DNA of 64,000 nucleotides from Deinococcus carri (GTDB lineage Bacteria; Deinococcota; Deinococci; Deinococcales; Deinococcaceae), in NCBI RefSeq assembly GCF_039545055.1, contig NZ_BAABRP010000002.1, positions 135,001 through 199,000 of the forward strand, in the 5' to 3' direction. Shown piece after piece: positions 6,747 to 19,318 of this stretch (positions within the stretch are counted from its first letter, which is position 1; every line of letters begins with the position of its first letter). A model generated the notes under the pieces. The model saw nothing but the letters and a program-made list of their open reading frames with translations. It was not told the DNA's origin and searched no databases. A program made the translations under genes and the position numbers.

Positions 6747-9379
6747 ACCGGGTCTGGCTTCAGGGCCTGCTCGCGCGCCGTCCCCTGCGAATCTGGGGCA
6801 GTGCGGCGGGGGTCGCGCTCACCGTCGCCTTTCTCGCGCTGCTGCTGGCCTTTGTCTCGGCGGGCCGCGCCCACATGACCCGCCGGGCGGTCCAGTCCGT
6901 CCCGGTGGACTGGCAGGTGCTGTTGGGGCCGGGGACCACCCGTCAGGAAGCTGCGCGGGCGATCCGGTCGGCCACCCCGGTCAAGACCCTCCTCCCGGTC
7001 GGTTACGCGGACGTGGCGGGCTTCACGGCCAGCACGGGGGGCACCGTGCAGACCACCGGGGCGGGCAAGGTGCTGGGCCTGCCGGACGGCTACCGCAAGC
7101 AGTTTCCTGCCGAGCTTCGCCCGTTGATCGGCGCGGCAGACGGTGCGCTGCTGTCCCAGCAGACGGCGGCGAACCTGCACGCGGCGGTGGGGGATACGGT
7201 GAACATCCTGCGTTATGGAGCGCCGCCCGCCGCGGTCAAGGTGGCGGGCATCGTGGACCTGCCAGAAGCCGACTCGCTGTTTCAGGCCGTCGGTGCGCCC
7301 AAAGGTCTGGCCCCGCAGGCCCCGCCGGACAACGTGCTGCTGCTGCCCCGCGCCCAGTGGGACACGCTGTTTGCTCCGCAGAAGGCCGCACGCCCGGACA
7401 CCGTGCGCGAGCAACTCCACGTGCGGCTGAATCGGGCGCTGCCCACCGACCCCGGTCAGGCCTTCGCCCAGGTCACGGCCCTGGCCAACAACGTCGAGGC
7501 GCGGCTCTCCGGCTCGGCCGTGGTCGGCAACAACCTCGCCGTCAAGCTGGACGGCGCCCGCGAGGACGCCCTGTACGCCGAGGCGCTGTTCCTCTTCCTG
7601 GGGCTGCCGGGAGGGGTCCTGGCCGCCGCGCTGACCCTGACGGTCGCCGGGGCGAGCGCCGCGCAGCGGCAGCAGGAAGCGGCGCTGCTGCGTGTGCGTG
7701 GCGCGTCCGAACGGGCGGTGGTGCGCCTGGGGGCGGCGGAAGCCCTGACGGTCGGAGGTATCGGTACACTCCTCGGCCTGGCGCTGGCCGCCGTGATCGC
7801 GCCGCATCTCAGCGGGGGCCTGGCCTTCCGCCCGCTCGACGCGCTGCTTCCGGCGCTGGCAGGCCTGGGGCTGGCCTTCTTTGCGGTGCTGCTGCCCACC
7901 CTGCGGGCCGTGAGAAGCGCGAGCGTCGTGGCGCAGCGGCAAGCCGTGGGCCGGGCGGGGACACCGCTCTGGCAACGCCTGTATCTGGACGTGTGGCTGC
8001 TGGCGCTCGCGGGGCTGGTGTTCTGGCGCAGCGCGGCCAGCGGGTACCAACTGGTCCTCGCCCCCGAAGGCGTCGCCAGGGCCAGCCTGCAACTCGAAGC
8101 CTTCGTGGCCCCGCTGGCCCTGTGGCTGGGCGGCACGCTGCTCGCCCTGCGCCTGATGGGCCTGCTGCTCTCGAAGAACCTGTTGACCGGGTTGCTGCGT
8201 CCCCTGACCGGCTCCCTTTCCGGCGTGGTCGCGGCCTCGCTGAGTCGGCAGCGCCCGCTGCTCCAGCGCGGCGCGGCGCTGGTCGCCCTCGCCACGGCCT
8301 TCGCCGTATCCACCTCGATCTTCAACACCACCTACAACGATCAGGCGCGGGTGGACGCGGTGCTGACCAACGGGGCAGATGTCACGGTCACCGGGAATGC
8401 GAATGCACCCGCAGGAAACCACCTGGCTATGCTGAAGAGCTTGCCGGGGGTGGCCGACGTCCAGCCCCTGATCCACCGCTTCGCGTATGTCGGTGCCGAC
8501 CTTCAGGACCTCTTCGGCATCGACGCCCGGCACTTCACTGACGTGAGTCACCTCTCGAACACGTACTTCAAGGACCTGACCGCAGCGCAGGCCCTCGCGA
8601 AACTTCAGGCCCGGCCGGACGCGATCTTCGTGTCGCAGGAAACGGTGAACGACTACCAGCTTTCGCTGGGCGACCCGCTGCGCCTCCGTCTGCTGAATGC
8701 CCGGACGCACCAGTATCAGGTCGTGCCCTTCACCTTCGTGGGCGTGGTGCGCGAGTTCCCCACGGCCCCCAAGGACTCCTTCCTGGTCGCCAACGCGGGC
8801 TACCTCACGCGGATGACCGGGAACGGTGCGGCGGAGGTCGCGCTGCTGAAGGTCAGCGGCAAGCCGGAGGCCGTGGTGCGGGCGGCTCAGCGGGCGACCG
8901 CCGCTCTGCCCGGCGTGCAGGTGACGGACCTCGCCACCGTCCGCAGCCAGATCGCGTCCGGCCTGACCGCCGTGAACCTCGCGGGTCTGGCCCGCATCGA
9001 ACTGGCCTTCGCGGTGCTGCTGCTGGCCGCCTCCACCGGGCTGGTGCTGGCCCTGGGCCTCGCCGAGCGCCGACGCACTTTCACGGTCCTGAATGCTCTT
9101 GGGGCGCGTCCTCGTCAGCTCGGCGCGTTCCTGAACGGCGAGGCGCTGGCGGTGGTGGGTTTCGGGGGACTGTTCGGGCTGGTCATCGGCCTCGCGGTCG
9201 CCCAGACCCTGATCAAGCTGCTGCAAGGCGTGTTCGACCCGCCGCCCGAACACATGCTGCTGCCCTGGCTCTACCTGCTGGGCCTGCTGGTGGCCGGGCT
9301 GCTCTCCACGGTGCTGGCCTTGGCCTTCGCCCGCCGAGCTTCCGGGCACAACGTCACCGAGGTGCTGCGTGCCGCCTGA
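6743..9379 (+). CDS. ABC transporter permease with two FtsX/MacB-type membrane blocks
   Basis: An 878-aa permease. One transmembrane helix near residue 20 precedes a large extracytoplasmic MacB-like domain (about 40-285). A block of transmembrane helices (about 290-490) follows, then a second extracytoplasmic domain (about 540-740) and a final FtsX block with helices near 755, 805 and 850. MacB-fold systems use ATP to move substrates or force outside the membrane, for lipoproteins, peptides or cell-wall hydrolase control. The duplicated layout is of the LolCE/YbbP kind. The neighbouring secreted genes suggest envelope export. Confidence 0.85.
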   Translation: MNRVWLQGLLARRPLRIWGSAAGVALTVAFLALLLAFVSAGRAHMTRRAVQSVPVDWQVLLGPGTTRQEAARAIRSATPVKTLLPVGYADVAGFTASTGGTVQTTGAGKVLGLPDGYRKQFPAELRPLIGAADGALLSQQTAANLHAAVGDTVNILRYGAPPAAVKVAGIVDLPEADSLFQAVGAPKGLAPQAPPDNVLLLPRAQWDTLFAPQKAARPDTVREQLHVRLNRALPTDPGQAFAQVTALANNVEARLSGSAVVGNNLAVKLDGAREDALYAEALFLFLGLPGGVLAAALTLTVAGASAAQRQQEAALLRVRGASERAVVRLGAAEALTVGGIGTLLGLALAAVIAPHLSGGLAFRPLDALLPALAGLGLAFFAVLLPTLRAVRSASVVAQRQAVGRAGTPLWQRLYLDVWLLALAGLVFWRSAASGYQLVLAPEGVARASLQLEAFVAPLALWLGGTLLALRLMGLLLSKNLLTGLLRPLTGSLSGVVAASLSRQRPLLQRGAALVALATAFAVSTSIFNTTYNDQARVDAVLTNGADVTVTGNANAPAGNHLAMLKSLPGVADVQPLIHRFAYVGADLQDLFGIDARHFTDVSHLSNTYFKDLTAAQALAKLQARPDAIFVSQETVNDYQLSLGDPLRLRLLNARTHQYQVVPFTFVGVVREFPTAPKDSFLVANAGYLTRMTGNGAAEVALLKVSGKPEAVVRAAQRATAALPGVQVTDLATVRSQIASGLTAVNLAGLARIELAFAVLLLAASTGLVLALGLAERRRTFTVLNALGARPRQLGAFLNGEALAVVGFGGLFGLVIGLAVAQTLIKLLQGVFDPPPEHMLLPWLYLLGLLVAGLLSTVLALAFARRASGHNVTEVLRAA

Positions 9380-9454
9380 TGAATGCGCCGGGGAGGGTTC
9401 AACGTTCCACCTGCCCGGCGCTCCCGGTTCCCGAACGGACGAAGAGGCACCCCT

Positions 9455-9952
9455 ATGCTGATCCTCAAACCACTGCTGCTCCTAGCCGCCCTCCTCGGCC
9501 CGTCTCCCGCCCAGGCTGTCCCGTTCAGTGTCACCCTGTCCCCGAATGACCCGGCGCTGGCCTGTCACGCGACCTCCACCCCAGTCCTGACCTTTGGTCC
9601 GCCGCCACCCGGCACCCGGAGCCTGGCCGTGCTGCTGTGGGATCAGAGGCCCGGCAAGCTGAGTGGCCGCTGGCTGGTGTTCGACCTGCCGGTCAAGACC
9701 ACCCGGCTGGACGCGCAGAACGCTTCACGCCTCCGGGCAGGGGGCGGAAAAGCCGCGACCAACGACGCGGGACAGCCGGGCTACACTGCCATCTGCGCCA
9801 GGGGGCGGCACGACATCTACGTCGATGTCTATGCCCTGGACGTGCCCTCACTCGGTGTCCCCGCAGGAACCCCCTTGCGGAAGGTGCACGCCCTGATTCA
9901 CCAGCACAAGCTTCAGGAAGCCAAGCTGCATTTGGTGAGGGTGATCCCATGA
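9455..9952 (+). CDS. Exported PEBP-like (YbhB/YbcL) protein
   Basis: A 165-aa protein with a signal peptide (MLILKPLLLLAALLG, cleavage near AQA). It matches the phosphatidylethanolamine-binding fold: TPVLTFGPPPPGTRSLAVLLWD, GRWLVFDLP, and QPGYTAICARGRHDIYVDVYALD. The usual HW/HY pair of the ligand pocket is degenerate (WLVFDLP), so ligand binding may differ. The ATG at 9455 is chosen for the signal peptide. It lies 75 nt after the permease and overlaps the next gene by ATGA, so it belongs to the same operon. Confidence 0.7.
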   Translation: MLILKPLLLLAALLGPSPAQAVPFSVTLSPNDPALACHATSTPVLTFGPPPPGTRSLAVLLWDQRPGKLSGRWLVFDLPVKTTRLDAQNASRLRAGGGKAATNDAGQPGYTAICARGRHDIYVDVYALDVPSLGVPAGTPLRKVHALIHQHKLQEAKLHLVRVIP

Positions 9953-10992
9953 AACCGCTGCTAGGTCTGCTGCTGCTGAGCAGCCCGGCGTCCGCCGTGT
10001 CCATCTACGCGCACACCCACGCGGGAATGTTCAGCCCGGCGGTGAGGGGCATCCCGGCGCGCGTGTACGTCCCCAACGGCAAGGACAACACGGTGAGCGT
10101 GATCGACCCCGTCACCTTCAAGGTGATTCGCACCTTCCCGGTGGACCGCGAGCCGCAGCACGTGGTGGCCTCGCACGACCTGAAGACGCTGTGGGTGGCG
10201 AGCGACCAGGGGCGGACGTCCCTGACGCCCATCGATCCGCGCACGGGCAAGCCCGGCCAGCCAGTGCCCACGCCGGACCCCTACAACCTCTACTTCACGC
10301 CCGACGGGCGCTATGCCCTGGTCGTGGCCGAGAACGAGCGCCGACTGGACTTCCGCGACGCGAAGACCATGCGGCCCGTCTTCAGCATCTCCGTACCCTG
10401 CGAGGGCGTCAACCACCTGGACTTCAGCCCGGACGGACAGCATGTGCTGGCGGCGTGCGAATTCAGCGGGGACCTGCTCAAGCTGGACCTGACAGCCCGC
10501 AAGGTGACGGGCAAGCTGCACGTGGGCGGGATGCCGCAGGACGTACGAATTTCGCCCGACGGCCAGGTGTACTACGTGGCCGACATGATGAAAAACGGAC
10601 TGTACCTGATTGGCGGCAGTGGCCCCACGCCGCGCAAGCTCGGCTTCGTCCCCACTGGAAAGGGCGCGCACGGCCTGTATCCCAGCCGGGACGGGGCGCG
10701 GCTCTTCGTCTCCAACCGGGGCGAGGGCAGCGTGAGCGTGCTGAACTTCGCCACCCGCAAGGTGACGGGCAAGTGGCGGATTCCGGGGGGCGGCAGCCCC
10801 GATATGGGCAGCGTCTCGGCGGACGGGAAGCAGCTCTGGCTCTCCGGGCGCTACAGCAACGTCGTCTACGTGTTCGACACCCGCAGTGGCAAGCTGGTCC
10901 GCAAGGTGCGGGTGGGGCGGGGGCCGCACGGCCTGACCTTCTTCCCGCAACCGGGGCGCTACTCGCTGGGGCATACCGGCAACTACCGCTGA
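9949..10992 (+). CDS. Exported YVTN-type beta-propeller protein
   Basis: A 347-aa protein with a short signal peptide (MKPLLGLLLLSSPASA). The rest is a seven-bladed propeller of YVTN repeats: VYVPNGKDNTVSVIDPVTFKVIRT, then ISPDGQVYYVADM, VSNRGEGSVSVLNFATRKVTG and VVYVFDTRSGKLVRKV. Such proteins are extracytoplasmic scaffolds. It overlaps the PEBP-like gene by ATGA and ends the exporter operon begun at 4796. No active site was recognised. Confidence 0.8.
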   Translation: MKPLLGLLLLSSPASAVSIYAHTHAGMFSPAVRGIPARVYVPNGKDNTVSVIDPVTFKVIRTFPVDREPQHVVASHDLKTLWVASDQGRTSLTPIDPRTGKPGQPVPTPDPYNLYFTPDGRYALVVAENERRLDFRDAKTMRPVFSISVPCEGVNHLDFSPDGQHVLAACEFSGDLLKLDLTARKVTGKLHVGGMPQDVRISPDGQVYYVADMMKNGLYLIGGSGPTPRKLGFVPTGKGAHGLYPSRDGARLFVSNRGEGSVSVLNFATRKVTGKWRIPGGGSPDMGSVSADGKQLWLSGRYSNVVYVFDTRSGKLVRKVRVGRGPHGLTFFPQPGRYSLGHTGNYR

Positions 10993-11057
10993 GGGGCAGA
11001 CGTGGAGTTGACCCGAAGTGCCGGAGCTTTACGTCTTTGGGCGGAGCCTCTACCTGG

Positions 11058-12103
11058 TCAGCGCTGCGAGCAGCACGGCGGCCAGAAGCTTCGCGGCTCA
11101 CCGTCAGCGTTGGCTGGCCAAGGCCAACGGCCCGCCCAGGTTCGGGCGGCCTGGACGGCGGCGGCCACGTCGAGGACCCCTGCTCCGCATGAACGTGCCC
11201 GCAGGCGATCACACTGTCCTCCTGGGAAGGGCTGGGCGGTGCGCTCCAGAATCGTCGCCACAGCGGCGGGGCTGAGGGCTGGCCGTTCGGCGAGCAGCAG
11301 ACTCGCGGCGCCGCTGACCAGAGGCGCGGCAAAGCTGGTGCCCATGCGTTCGGCTTCTCCACCGCCGGGGCGCAGCACCTCTACCTGTTCGCCTGCTGTG
11401 CCGCCCGGTGCCGCCAGGGCCACCGCTGCGCCCCAGTTGGAGTAGGGGGCACGGCGGTTCTGTTCATCGGTGGGCGCCACCGTGATCACGCCCCGGCAGC
11501 CCGCCGGGGTATTGAGGACTGCCGGGGCGTTCCTGTTGCCCGCCGAAACCACGATGACGCTGCCGCGCGCCAGAACCTCATCGACGGCACGTTGCATCGC
11601 GGGGGCACAGCCGGTCTTCGGAACACTGTTCAGGGTGAACGAGGCGTTGATGACGCGGGCCGGGAAACGGTTGGGCGGCGTGCCGGGCACCGTCAGCCCG
11701 GCGGCCCAGCGTAGAGCGTCCACGGCATCCCGCAGAGAGAGCCTGTTCAGGCGGCTGACCACGCGGACATGCAGGAGGATGGCCCGCAGGTTCACGCTGT
11801 GAACGATCCCGGCGACCGCTGTGCCGTGATAGCCCAGGAAGCGCGTGCAGAGGCGGCGCGTCCCCCGGCTGGGCCTGACACGAAGCTGTCGCCCGCCCGT
11901 TGGACGCTGTCCAGAGCAGGCTGCTCCGACATGCCGGTATCGAGGATAGCCACCGTAATGGGGTGGGCCGAGGCGAACATCTCGCCGGAAGGCCGGTGGA
12001 CCGCCCGGAGTGCCCAGGGCAAGGCCGCCCGGTTCGCAGCCCAACTCCCCAGGGCGACAGACACAGTGACCGTTAGGCTGGCAAACAGGATGATTCTGTT
12101 CAT
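11058..12103 (-). pseudogene. Frameshifted S8 subtilisin-like protease
   Basis: From ATG 12103 the frame encodes a signal peptide (MNRIILFASLTVTVSVALGS) and the Asp motif VAILDTGM. The His motif (YHGTAVAGIVH) and Ser motif (GTSFAAPLVSG) lie in another frame, open to 11058. The shift falls at a run of five G (plus-strand 11862-11866). Correcting one base joins both into a 340-aa protease with a full Asp-His-Ser triad. It is either a recent pseudogene, a sequencing error or phase-variable control at the G run. It sits on the shared regulon promoter (12110-12141). Confidence 0.75.
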
Positions 12104-12109
12104 GCCTTC

Positions 12110-12141
12110 AGCCTCGTTCTGGAAGGTTGAGGTCCGGTATA
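12110..12141 (-). promoter_or_regulatory. Regulon promoter box (copy 4), for the subtilisin gene
   Basis: On the minus strand: TATACC, 5 nt, TCAACC (12125-12141), 9 nt, then GAGGCT (12110-12115). Six bases later comes the ATG at 12103, so the transcript would be leaderless. Confidence 0.65.
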
Positions 12142-12434
12142 GCAGGCGTTCCTCCACCGTCTGGCACCGCTCCGGCACCTGGGCTACTGCACGCAGTGGA
12201 CTGAGCCGGGGGATGGCAGCACAAGAGCTTCATAGAACGGGTGGCAGGCCAGGTCTGTGGGACCCCCAACTTCCTGCTGACGATCCCCCAGCTCACCCAG
12301 AACCCGCTGTGAACACACGCCGACCTCACCCTCAGCAGGTGCGGCGCCAACGCGAGGTGCTTGAAGCTTACGTCTGGGTCCTGGACTGAGGCGCTGCCTC
12401 TGGGTTCTCCGACAGGCTGTGTTACCCTGCGGTT
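12142..12434. other. Region without a recognised gene
   Basis: About 290 bases between the subtilisin promoter and the fluoride riboswitch. Short open frames read through it (for example one ending QLTQNPL at about 12312), but none has a start, ribosome site or known family. It should hold the promoter of the riboswitch transcript. Confidence 0.4.
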
Positions 12435-12500
<66 letters not shown>

Positions 12501-12511
12501 TGGGGGGTCGT

Positions 12512-12907
12512 ATGCCGTTTTGGTTCGGAATCGCGGTCGGTGGCGCTTTAGGTGCCCTTTCTCGTTATGGCGTCAGCCTGCTGGTGGCGGGGCGGCTCGC
12601 CAACACGGCCTGGGGAAACTTTCCCCTCGCCACATTGCTCGTGAATGTGGTGGGGTCGTTCCTGCTCGCGCTCATCACCACATTGGCCCTGCGCGGCCTT
12701 GTGTCTCCGGCCTGGCGGTTAGCGATTGGCACGGGCTTCATCGGTGCTCTGACCACCTTCTCCACCTTCACCTGGGAAAGCGACCTGATGGTGCGCGAGG
12801 GGGAAGCGGTACGCGCCAGCCTGTATGTCCTGGGCAACCTGGTGCTGGGCTATGGGGCCGTTCTGTTGGGCAGGGCCTTGGCCGAACGTCTGGGGGGTGG
12901 CGCATGA
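12512..12907 (+). CDS. crcB: Fluoride exporter CrcB (Fluc)
   Basis: A 131-aa protein with four transmembrane helices. Family motifs are GGALGALSRYGVS near the N-terminus, WGNFPLATLLVNVVGSFLL, and GTGFIGALTTFSTFTWESD, the conserved Phe/Thr track of the Fluc pore. Fluc channels work as antiparallel dimers that let fluoride leave the cell. A single crcB gene, rather than a pair, implies a homodimer. A fluoride riboswitch precedes it, and the next gene starts inside its stop codon (ATGA). Confidence 0.93.
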   Translation: MPFWFGIAVGGALGALSRYGVSLLVAGRLANTAWGNFPLATLLVNVVGSFLLALITTLALRGLVSPAWRLAIGTGFIGALTTFSTFTWESDLMVREGEAVRASLYVLGNLVLGYGAVLLGRALAERLGGGA

Positions 12908-13260
12908 AGATCGAGTGGCGGGAAGCGGAACGGCTGCGTGTCTTTCTGGGCACGTCTGATCATGTCGGCGGCAACGTTGCCAGTGAGGCCCTGCTGCAAG
13001 CCGCCCACCGTGCGGGTCTGGCGGGGGGAACCGTCATTCAGGGCAGTGTGGGCTTCGGGGCGAGGTCGGTCATCCACCGGCCTCATCTCTTCCGGCTGTC
13101 CAGTGACCAGCCGGTGGTGGTGGAGTTCGTGGACGTGCCCGAGCGCATCGCGGCGTTTGTGCCGCAGGTGTGGGCATTGTTGGACCAGATCAGCGGGAGC
13201 CTGGTGACCCGGGAACGGGTACAGATGCTGGCGCGACCAGGAGGAACACATGGCCTCTGA
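12904..13260 (+). CDS. DUF190 protein, first copy
   Basis: A 118-aa cytoplasmic protein of the DUF190 family, with the PII-like motif RVFLGTSDHVGGNVASEALLQAAHRAGLAGGTVIQGSVGFG. The family has a ferredoxin-like fold and often sits next to crcB, so a link to fluoride response is likely, though its reaction is unknown. It overlaps crcB by 4 nt and the second copy by 11 nt. Confidence 0.85.
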   Translation: MKIEWREAERLRVFLGTSDHVGGNVASEALLQAAHRAGLAGGTVIQGSVGFGARSVIHRPHLFRLSSDQPVVVEFVDVPERIAAFVPQVWALLDQISGSLVTRERVQMLARPGGTHGL

Positions 13261-13597
13261 AGTCCATCTGCACGGTCAGGTCCGTGTGTTGCGCTTCTAC
13301 ACCCTGGCAGGCGACCGATGGGGCGGGCAGTCTCTGGCGGACAGCGTGGTCGAGGCCGCGCACCGGGCCGGGCTGGCCGGAGCGACGGTGTTGCGGGGCA
13401 TGGTGGGCTTCGGGCGACATGGCGTGGACACCTTCCTCTCCGTGCTGGAAGTCCACACCGACCATCAGCCGGTGCTGGTGGAACTGGTGGATAGTGAACC
13501 GCGTCTGCTGGCCTTCCTGGCGGAACTGCTGGAGGAGGGCCTGCCCAACCGGCTGGTGACGCTGGGGGACGCCGAAGTTCTGGCCTCCCCCTCGTAG
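13250..13597 (+). CDS. DUF190 protein, second copy
   Basis: A 115-aa paralogue of the preceding gene, with the same order of motifs (AHRAGLAGATVLRGMVGFG, then a VELVDSEPRLLAFLAELL tail). The two are clearly diverged, so they may form a heteromer. It is translationally coupled to the first copy and is the third gene of the fluoride-riboswitch transcript. Confidence 0.85.
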   Translation: MASEVHLHGQVRVLRFYTLAGDRWGGQSLADSVVEAAHRAGLAGATVLRGMVGFGRHGVDTFLSVLEVHTDHQPVLVELVDSEPRLLAFLAELLEEGLPNRLVTLGDAEVLASPS

Positions 13598-13668
13598 AGG
13601 TGGTCGGTCTGGTTTCGCTCAGTATCCCTGATATCCATTCGACGATTTCCTCTCTCACAGGTGACTTC

Positions 13669-14055
13669 GTGATTCAAGCTCTGAAAACCTGGGCGCGCGG
13701 TATCAAGCGTCAGCTTCTCGCGCTCTATCTCGCTTACCGCGATCCCCGCACGCCCTGGTATGCCCGCGCCTGGGCCGCCCTCGTGCTCGCCTATGCCTTC
13801 AGCCCTATTGACCTGATTCCCGACTTCATTCTCGTCTTGGGCCTGCTGGATGATGCCATTCTGCTCCCCCTGGGCATCACGTTGGCCCTGCGCCTAATTC
13901 CCCCGCCCATCATGGCCGAGGCCCAGGAGCGCGCGGAGGCGCTGGACCGAAAGGACCGCCCCACCAGCATCGTTGGGGCTGTGGTGATCGTCCTGCTGTG
14001 GCTCAACGTGGTCGGGCTGGTCGGCCGATACGTCTGGTGGCGGCTCCGGTCTTGA
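13669..14055 (+). CDS. YkvA-family (DUF1232) membrane protein
   Basis: A 128-aa protein with the DUF1232 signature FSPIDLIPDFILVLGLLDDAILLPLG (about residues 43-70) and a C-terminal membrane helix (VVIVLLWLNVVGLVG). The start is uncertain: GTG 13669 fits the domain length, while GTG 13600 would add 23 residues. Function unknown; the family is widespread in envelope contexts. It lies in line with the crcB unit and the MATE gene. Confidence 0.75.
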   Translation: MIQALKTWARGIKRQLLALYLAYRDPRTPWYARAWAALVLAYAFSPIDLIPDFILVLGLLDDAILLPLGITLALRLIPPPIMAEAQERAEALDRKDRPTSIVGAVVIVLLWLNVVGLVGRYVWWRLRS

Positions 14056-14065
14056 GGGTCTGAGC

Positions 14066-15430
14066 ATGAGCGAACTGGAGCGCCAGGTGAACAGCGGGCA
14101 GGCGGCGCCCCCCGTCTCGGTGACGCGGGACCTGCTGCTGCTCGCCTGGCCCGCCATCACCGAGAACCTGCTCCAGAGCGCGGTGGGCTTCGCGGACTCC
14201 TTCTTTGTCTCCCGCCTGGGACTGGGGGCAGTGGCCGCCGTCGGCGTGTCGGACGCCCTGCTTCAGGTGTTCTTCGCGGTGTTCCTCGCCGTCGCCACGG
14301 CCTCGGGGACGTTCAGCGCCCGCGCGACCGGCGCGAAGGATGCGGCGGCCTTCCAGCGGGCCACCGTGCAGGCGTTGTGGCTGGCCGTGGCCGTCGGGCT
14401 GGTCTGTGGCCTGCTCGCCCTGATGCTGGCAGGACCACTGCTGACGGTCATGGGGGCAGCTCCTGAAGTTCGGGCCGCTGGGGAAACGTACTTTCGCATC
14501 GTGGCCGTGCCTTCAGCGGTGATGGCGGTGATGTATGCGGCGGGCGCGGTGTTGCGAGGCGCTGGAGATACGCGGGCCGCCTTGAAGGCGGGCCTGTGGA
14601 TGAACGCCGCGCATCTCGTGCTGGACCCGCTGCTGATCTTCGGCCTGGGGTTCAGCGGCCTGGGTCTGGTGGGTGCGGGCGTGGCCACCGTCCTCGCCCG
14701 GCTGCTCGGCGCGGCGCTGCTGCTTGGGCGGCTGCGGCGAGTGGGGGCGTTGCCTTCCTCCTGGCGGGGAGCCGGGCCGGATGGGAGCGTCCTCCGACGC
14801 ATGGCCCGGCTGGGCGTTCCAAGTGCCCTGGAACGGTTGGCGATGCGGTTCGGGCAGATCGTGTACTTCGGGCTGATCCTGCGGCTGGGCACGGAGGTCT
14901 ACGCTGCCCATACCCTGACCGGCAACTTCACGCTGTTTGCGTCCGTCACTGGGACTGGCCTCGCGGCGGCCACCAGTGCGCGGGTGGGGCAGCGGCTCGG
15001 TGCGGGAGAGGAGGAGGAGGAGGCGCGGCGCTATGCGCTGTCCGGCGTGTGGCTGTCGTCGGCCTTTATGACGGGCCTCGCGCTGCTGGCGTGGGTGGCC
15101 TCCTTCTGGGGCGCGAGCCTCTTCACGAGCCACGCGCACGTCGTCGCCCTGATCGTGCTGGCGCTCGGCATTGACGTGCTGACCCAGCCTGCAACGGGCG
15201 TGGTGACGGCCTTGACGGCGACGCTGCAAGCTGGGGGCGACACCCGCTTTCCGATGTGGACGACACTGGTGGGCATCTGGGGCGTGCGGACGGTCGGCGT
15301 GTACCTGCTGGGGGTGCGGTGGGGGCTTGGTCTGGCCGGGGTGTGGCTCGCCATCCTGCTGGACAACGCCCTGCGGGCGCTGGCGTTGTGGTGGCGTTAC
15401 CGCTCAGGGAAGTGGATTCAGGGCCTCTGA
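14066..15430 (+). CDS. MATE-family multidrug efflux protein
   Basis: A 454-aa pump with twelve predicted helices and the NorM/DinF pattern: an N-terminal half starting LLLAWPAITENLLQSAVGFADSFFVSRLG and a C-terminal repeat after LGVPSALERLAMRFGQIVYFG. MATE proteins export cationic drugs using Na+ or H+ gradients. It starts 10 nt after the YkvA-like gene. The substrate cannot be told from sequence. Confidence 0.88.
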   Translation: MSELERQVNSGQAAPPVSVTRDLLLLAWPAITENLLQSAVGFADSFFVSRLGLGAVAAVGVSDALLQVFFAVFLAVATASGTFSARATGAKDAAAFQRATVQALWLAVAVGLVCGLLALMLAGPLLTVMGAAPEVRAAGETYFRIVAVPSAVMAVMYAAGAVLRGAGDTRAALKAGLWMNAAHLVLDPLLIFGLGFSGLGLVGAGVATVLARLLGAALLLGRLRRVGALPSSWRGAGPDGSVLRRMARLGVPSALERLAMRFGQIVYFGLILRLGTEVYAAHTLTGNFTLFASVTGTGLAAATSARVGQRLGAGEEEEEARRYALSGVWLSSAFMTGLALLAWVASFWGASLFTSHAHVVALIVLALGIDVLTQPATGVVTALTATLQAGGDTRFPMWTTLVGIWGVRTVGVYLLGVRWGLGLAGVWLAILLDNALRALALWWRYRSGKWIQGL

Positions 15431-15433
15431 TGC

Positions 15434-15465
15434 TATACGCCAACACTACCTTTGGGAGAGACAAT
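15434..15465 (+). promoter_or_regulatory. Regulon promoter box (copy 5), for PAP2-fetAB
   Basis: TATACG, 5 nt, ACTACC (15434-15450), 9 nt, then GACAAT (15460-15465). The ATG of the PAP2 gene is 8 nt further on, so the mRNA is probably leaderless. Confidence 0.65.
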
Positions 15466-15473
15466 CACCGCTT

Positions 15474-17559
<2,086 letters not shown>

Positions 17560-17772
17560 CGTTCCCTTGGCTTTTTGTCAGCAAGGTGTTTCGGGGCGAG
17601 CGGTCGTCATCACCCACGGTCGGCTTGCCCCCTGCCCCGATTCAGGATGGTGCCGCGTGGGGAACCACCAGCAGCGCCCACGGGTCGCCCGTGCTGTCTG
17701 TCACCCTGACCCTCAGGAAACGCGGGTGATTCCCCAGACCGTGCAGAGGTCTCTTCCCCCCTGCGCTCCCCG

Positions 17773-18706
<934 letters not shown>

Positions 18707-18714
<8 letters not shown>

Positions 18715-19312
18715 GTTGGGCACCTCCAGTCTGCCGCGCCTTGCGGAGTTCCAGTGCAATGGGAATGAAGCTCAGCAGCACGACCAGACCGACCATGAGC
18801 AGGATGTACCGGTCAAGGTTCGGGATCAGGCCGCCGAGCAGGTACCCCAGCAGCGGCACACTGAGGGACCAGAGCAAACCACCGATGACGTTGAACAGCA
18901 GGAAACGCGAGTAGGGCATCTTCCCCACACCCGCCAGCGTGGGCGCCACCGTCCGCACCACCGGCACGAAGCGCGCCAGGATCAGCGCCTTGCCGCCGTG
19001 CTTCTCGAAGAACGCCTGGGTGCGTTCGACGTACTCCGGCCTGAAGAAGCGGCTGTTCTGCTGTCTGAATACCCCGGGGCCAAAGCGGCGTCCGATGGCA
19101 TACCCGGTGCTGTCCCCGATGACCGCTCCCAGCGCCACCGCCAGCATCACGCCCGCCAGGTGCAGGCTGCCCTGTTTGGCGAGGAGACCCGCCGTGATCA
19201 GCAGGCTGTCGCCCGGCAGAAAAAAGCCCACCAGCAGGCCCGACTCGGCGAACACGATCCCGGCGATGCCCAGGTAGGAAAAGGACCCGATCAGGGCGGG
19301 GAGGCTGAACAT
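18707..19312 (-). CDS. DedA-family membrane protein
   Basis: A 201-aa protein with the DedA pattern: [33 protein letters not shown], and [25 protein letters not shown] residues (here [14 protein letters not shown]). DedA proteins are membrane transporters; some flip undecaprenyl phosphate or phosphatidylethanolamine. Its neighbours (PAP2, phosphoesterase) fit lipid-carrier recycling. Its promoter is box copy 6, and its start is 6 nt after the -10. Confidence 0.88.
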
Positions 19313-19318
19313 ACCCGA

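Noticed and set aside
6155..9349. A 1064-codon open frame on the minus strand opposite the ABC permease
   Set aside because: It is antisense to two clear ABC genes. Its protein is Gln/Arg/His-rich, with no family, signal or ribosome site; such long mirrors are usual in GC-rich coding DNA.
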